Below the pieces are notes generated by a model. It was not told the origin of the DNA, did not search any database, and saw only the letters and a list, made by a program, of their open reading frames with translations. 13,345 bases of DNA from WJKP01 sp964531215 (GTDB lineage Bacteria > Patescibacteriota > Patescibacteriia > CAIXNZ01): NCBI GenBank assembly GCA_964531215.1, contig CAZHFK010000030.1, positions 1 to 13,345 of the forward strand, given 5' to 3'. Positions 11,845 to 13,345 of the stretch are shown piece by piece. The position numbers and the translations under genes are program-made. Within the stretch, counting starts at the first letter, position 1. Every line of letters starts with the position of its first letter.

Positions 11845-13128
11845 TTATTTTTTTTCTTTGGTTTGTTTTTTGTCGGCTGATTCTTTTTGGGTATCTGTTT
11901 TTTTGTCGGCTGTTTTTGTTTTTTCTTCTTTTTTATCTTCAGGTTTTTCTTTTTTTTCTGATTTTTCCTTTTTAGTTGTTTTCTTCTCGGTTTTTGTTGT
12001 CTCAGTTTTTTTAGTTTTATTTTTTAAAGCTTTAAGGCTTAAGCCTAACCGATGACTTTCCGGTTCAATAGAAATAATCTTAAAGTCCAAAACCTCTCCT
12101 GGCTGAGCTATTTCATTTAAATCAGTAATTGATTTATCGGATAATTCTGAAATATGAGCCAAGCCGTGAATGTCTTCATCAAGTTCCACAAAAAGACCGA
12201 AAGGGTTGGCTTTAATAACAGTGCCTTTAACTTTGTCACCGATTTTATATTTTTCAGTTACTTCAGCCCAAGGATCTTTTTGTAATTTTTTCATAGAAAG
12301 AAATACTTTGGTATTTTCAATATTAATGATTTCAGCTTCAACCTTATCACCAACTTTAACAAAATCACGAGGGTCATCTATTCTTTGCCAAGCCAATTCT
12401 GAAATATGGACTAAACCTTCCATTTTTTCACCAAATTCCACAAAAGCACCAAAGTCAGTTACTGCGGTAATTTTACCTTTAATTTTATCGCCAACCTTAT
12501 ATTGTGAAACTGCTTTTTCCTGCGCTTCTTCCCAAGCAGCTTTTTCAGAAACAATTAATTTATCTTCTTTTTCGTCAGCATCAATAATTTTAACTTGTAA
12601 GTCTTGATTAATGAATTTTCTTAAAAATTCCAAAATTTTATTTTTATCACCGCCTTCAACACGCGGATAATGTTCTGGAATAAGCTGAGAAACAGGTAAA
12701 AAGCCGGAAACGTGGCCTACTTTAACCATTAAACCGCCTTTATTGGCGTCAGTTATTTTGGCTGGTACTACTTCTTCGCTTTTCATTAAGTTTCTTAGAT
12801 TTTTCCAGGCTTTTTGCTGGCCGGCATACCGGAAAGATAATTCTATTTCACCGTTTTCGTTTTCTAATTCAATTACAGTAGCTTCAACTGTATCACCTAG
12901 TTTTAAATTACCGTATTCTTCCGATTCATTATAAAGTTCACGCCCGCGAACAATACCGGTTTTAACACCGCCAATATCCAATTTAACTTCTGATTTTGAA
13001 GCACTGATAACAGTGCCTTTAATAACTTCACCGATTTTAGGAAATTGTAAATATTTTGAATCACTAATTAATTTAGCAAATTCAGAGTTTTTGTTTTCTT
13101 TTGATTTATTTTCTTGATTTTTAGTCAT
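11845..13128 (-). CDS. rpsA: Ribosomal protein S1 (four S1 domains, Lys-rich tail)
   Basis: The 427-residue protein contains four S1 OB-folds: about 32-101 (GEVIKGTVISASKSEVKLDIG), 118-195 (EEVVPAKITDANKGGLMVKVG), 212-281 (GDKIKGKITAVTDFGAFVEFG) and 296-366 (GDKVKGTVIKANPFGLFVELD), the last two followed by the classic GLVHISEL/GLAHISEL. S1 brings mRNA to the 30S subunit and matters most for mRNAs with weak or no SD, which fits the many SD-less genes here. E. coli S1 has six domains; four is usual in many other phyla. Residues 370-427 are a low-complexity Lys/Glu/Thr tail. There is no SD before the ATG; the leader is about 120 nt with a terminator-like hairpin. Confidence 0.93.
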   Translation of the reverse strand: MTKNQENKSKENKNSEFAKLISDSKYLQFPKIGEVIKGTVISASKSEVKLDIGGVKTGIVRGRELYNESEEYGNLKLGDTVEATVIELENENGEIELSFRYAGQQKAWKNLRNLMKSEEVVPAKITDANKGGLMVKVGHVSGFLPVSQLIPEHYPRVEGGDKNKILEFLRKFINQDLQVKIIDADEKEDKLIVSEKAAWEEAQEKAVSQYKVGDKIKGKITAVTDFGAFVEFGEKMEGLVHISELAWQRIDDPRDFVKVGDKVEAEIINIENTKVFLSMKKLQKDPWAEVTEKYKIGDKVKGTVIKANPFGLFVELDEDIHGLAHISELSDKSITDLNEIAQPGEVLDFKIISIEPESHRLGLSLKALKNKTKKTETTKTEKKTTKKEKSEKKEKPEDKKEEKTKTADKKTDTQKESADKKQTKEKK

Positions 13129-13150
13129 AAATAAAGTCTTTATAAAATAA

Positions 13151-13177
13151 AAATTTCCCCTTAAATATGGGAGATTT
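13151..13177 (-). promoter_or_regulatory. Terminator-like hairpin in the S1 leader
   Basis: In minus-strand RNA AAATCTCCC pairs with GGGAAATTT (one mismatch) and is followed by TTATTTTATA, about 22 bases before the S1 ATG. It may be an attenuator or a site for S1 self-regulation; the evidence is structural only. Confidence 0.35.
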
Positions 13178-13258
13178 TATTTAAGGTTAACCTGCGAAAA
13201 ACTTTTTATAAGGTTTTTGGCAAGTCCTCATTAAAGAGGTATTGATTAAAGTATTTTG

Positions 13259-13287
13259 ATTTTAACCGATTAATTAATTAATGTCAA
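13259..13287 (-). promoter_or_regulatory. Promoter of the S1 gene
   Basis: On the minus strand TTGACA (13282-13287), 17-bp spacer, TAAAAT (13259-13264). I see no gene in the remaining bases to the window end. Confidence 0.75.
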
Positions 13288-13345
13288 GTTATGTACAGTT
13301 AACAGTCAAGGGTAACACTTTTAATAAATTTTTCATGAGGAGTTA

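Noticed and set aside
11766..12055. Plus-strand Phe/Leu-rich ORFs opposite the S1 tail
   Set aside because: They are the reverse reading of the S1 terminator and the Lys-rich tail; composition alone explains them.

Overview
The window looks like chromosomal DNA of a Candidate Phyla Radiation (Patescibacteria) bacterium. The evidence is an AT-rich background, compact genes split over both strands, and a typical CPR gene mix: a lone KhpA-type KH protein, a beta-CASP RNase, a secreted lamin-tail/OB-fold protein, an Avd-like four-helix-bundle protein and many very small proteins. TGA is used as a normal stop (the protease ending at 7338 and the peptide ending at 10972), so the UGA-glycine code of Gracilibacteria and Absconditabacteria is unlikely. 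The lineage call is inference from gene content; there is no rRNA here.

Layout. 1-820: a ZIP-family metal transporter broken by a one-base frameshift and an in-frame TGA. 860-1550: a secreted metzincin-like zinc peptidase. 1560-3070: small genes, namely two TPR-like paralogues (one lacking a normal start codon), a GC-richer small helical protein on the minus strand and an Avd-like protein. 3200-3665: divergent promoters that share a palindrome, a small SD-led ORF and a UGG tRNA-Pro, closed by a terminator. 3670-6656: a small Cys-pair protein convergent with a large cell-surface protein (three lamin-tail domains, a PKD-like domain, two OB-like folds, one C-terminal membrane anchor). 6815-8180: HU and an exported trypsin-like protease. 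8260-10220: the KhpA-type protein and the beta-CASP RNase. 10220-11220: no conventional gene, but two promoter-to-terminator units on the minus strand carrying tiny SD-led reading frames and strong hairpins. 11280-13345: a small basic protein of unknown function and ribosomal protein S1 with its leader.

Regulation is unusually legible. Most units have a TTGACA-like -35 about 17 bp from a TATAAT-like -10, and most end in a clear intrinsic terminator. The genes fall into two classes. HU, S1, KhpA, the RNase and the Avd-like gene have no Shine-Dalgarno (SD) sequence but have 55-120 nt leaders containing inverted repeats. The small and exported genes have strong AAGGAGG-type SDs. Several of the small genes are also clearly GC-richer than the housekeeping genes.

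The best candidate for something undescribed is 10220-10735: a predicted minus-strand transcript of about 450 nt, GC-richer than its surroundings, with several SD-like sites, ORFs of 4-17 codons and a long imperfect hairpin. It sits next to a second unit encoding 29- and 12-residue peptides. I do not recognise either. No complete defence system, CRISPR array, reverse transcriptase or mobile element is visible.
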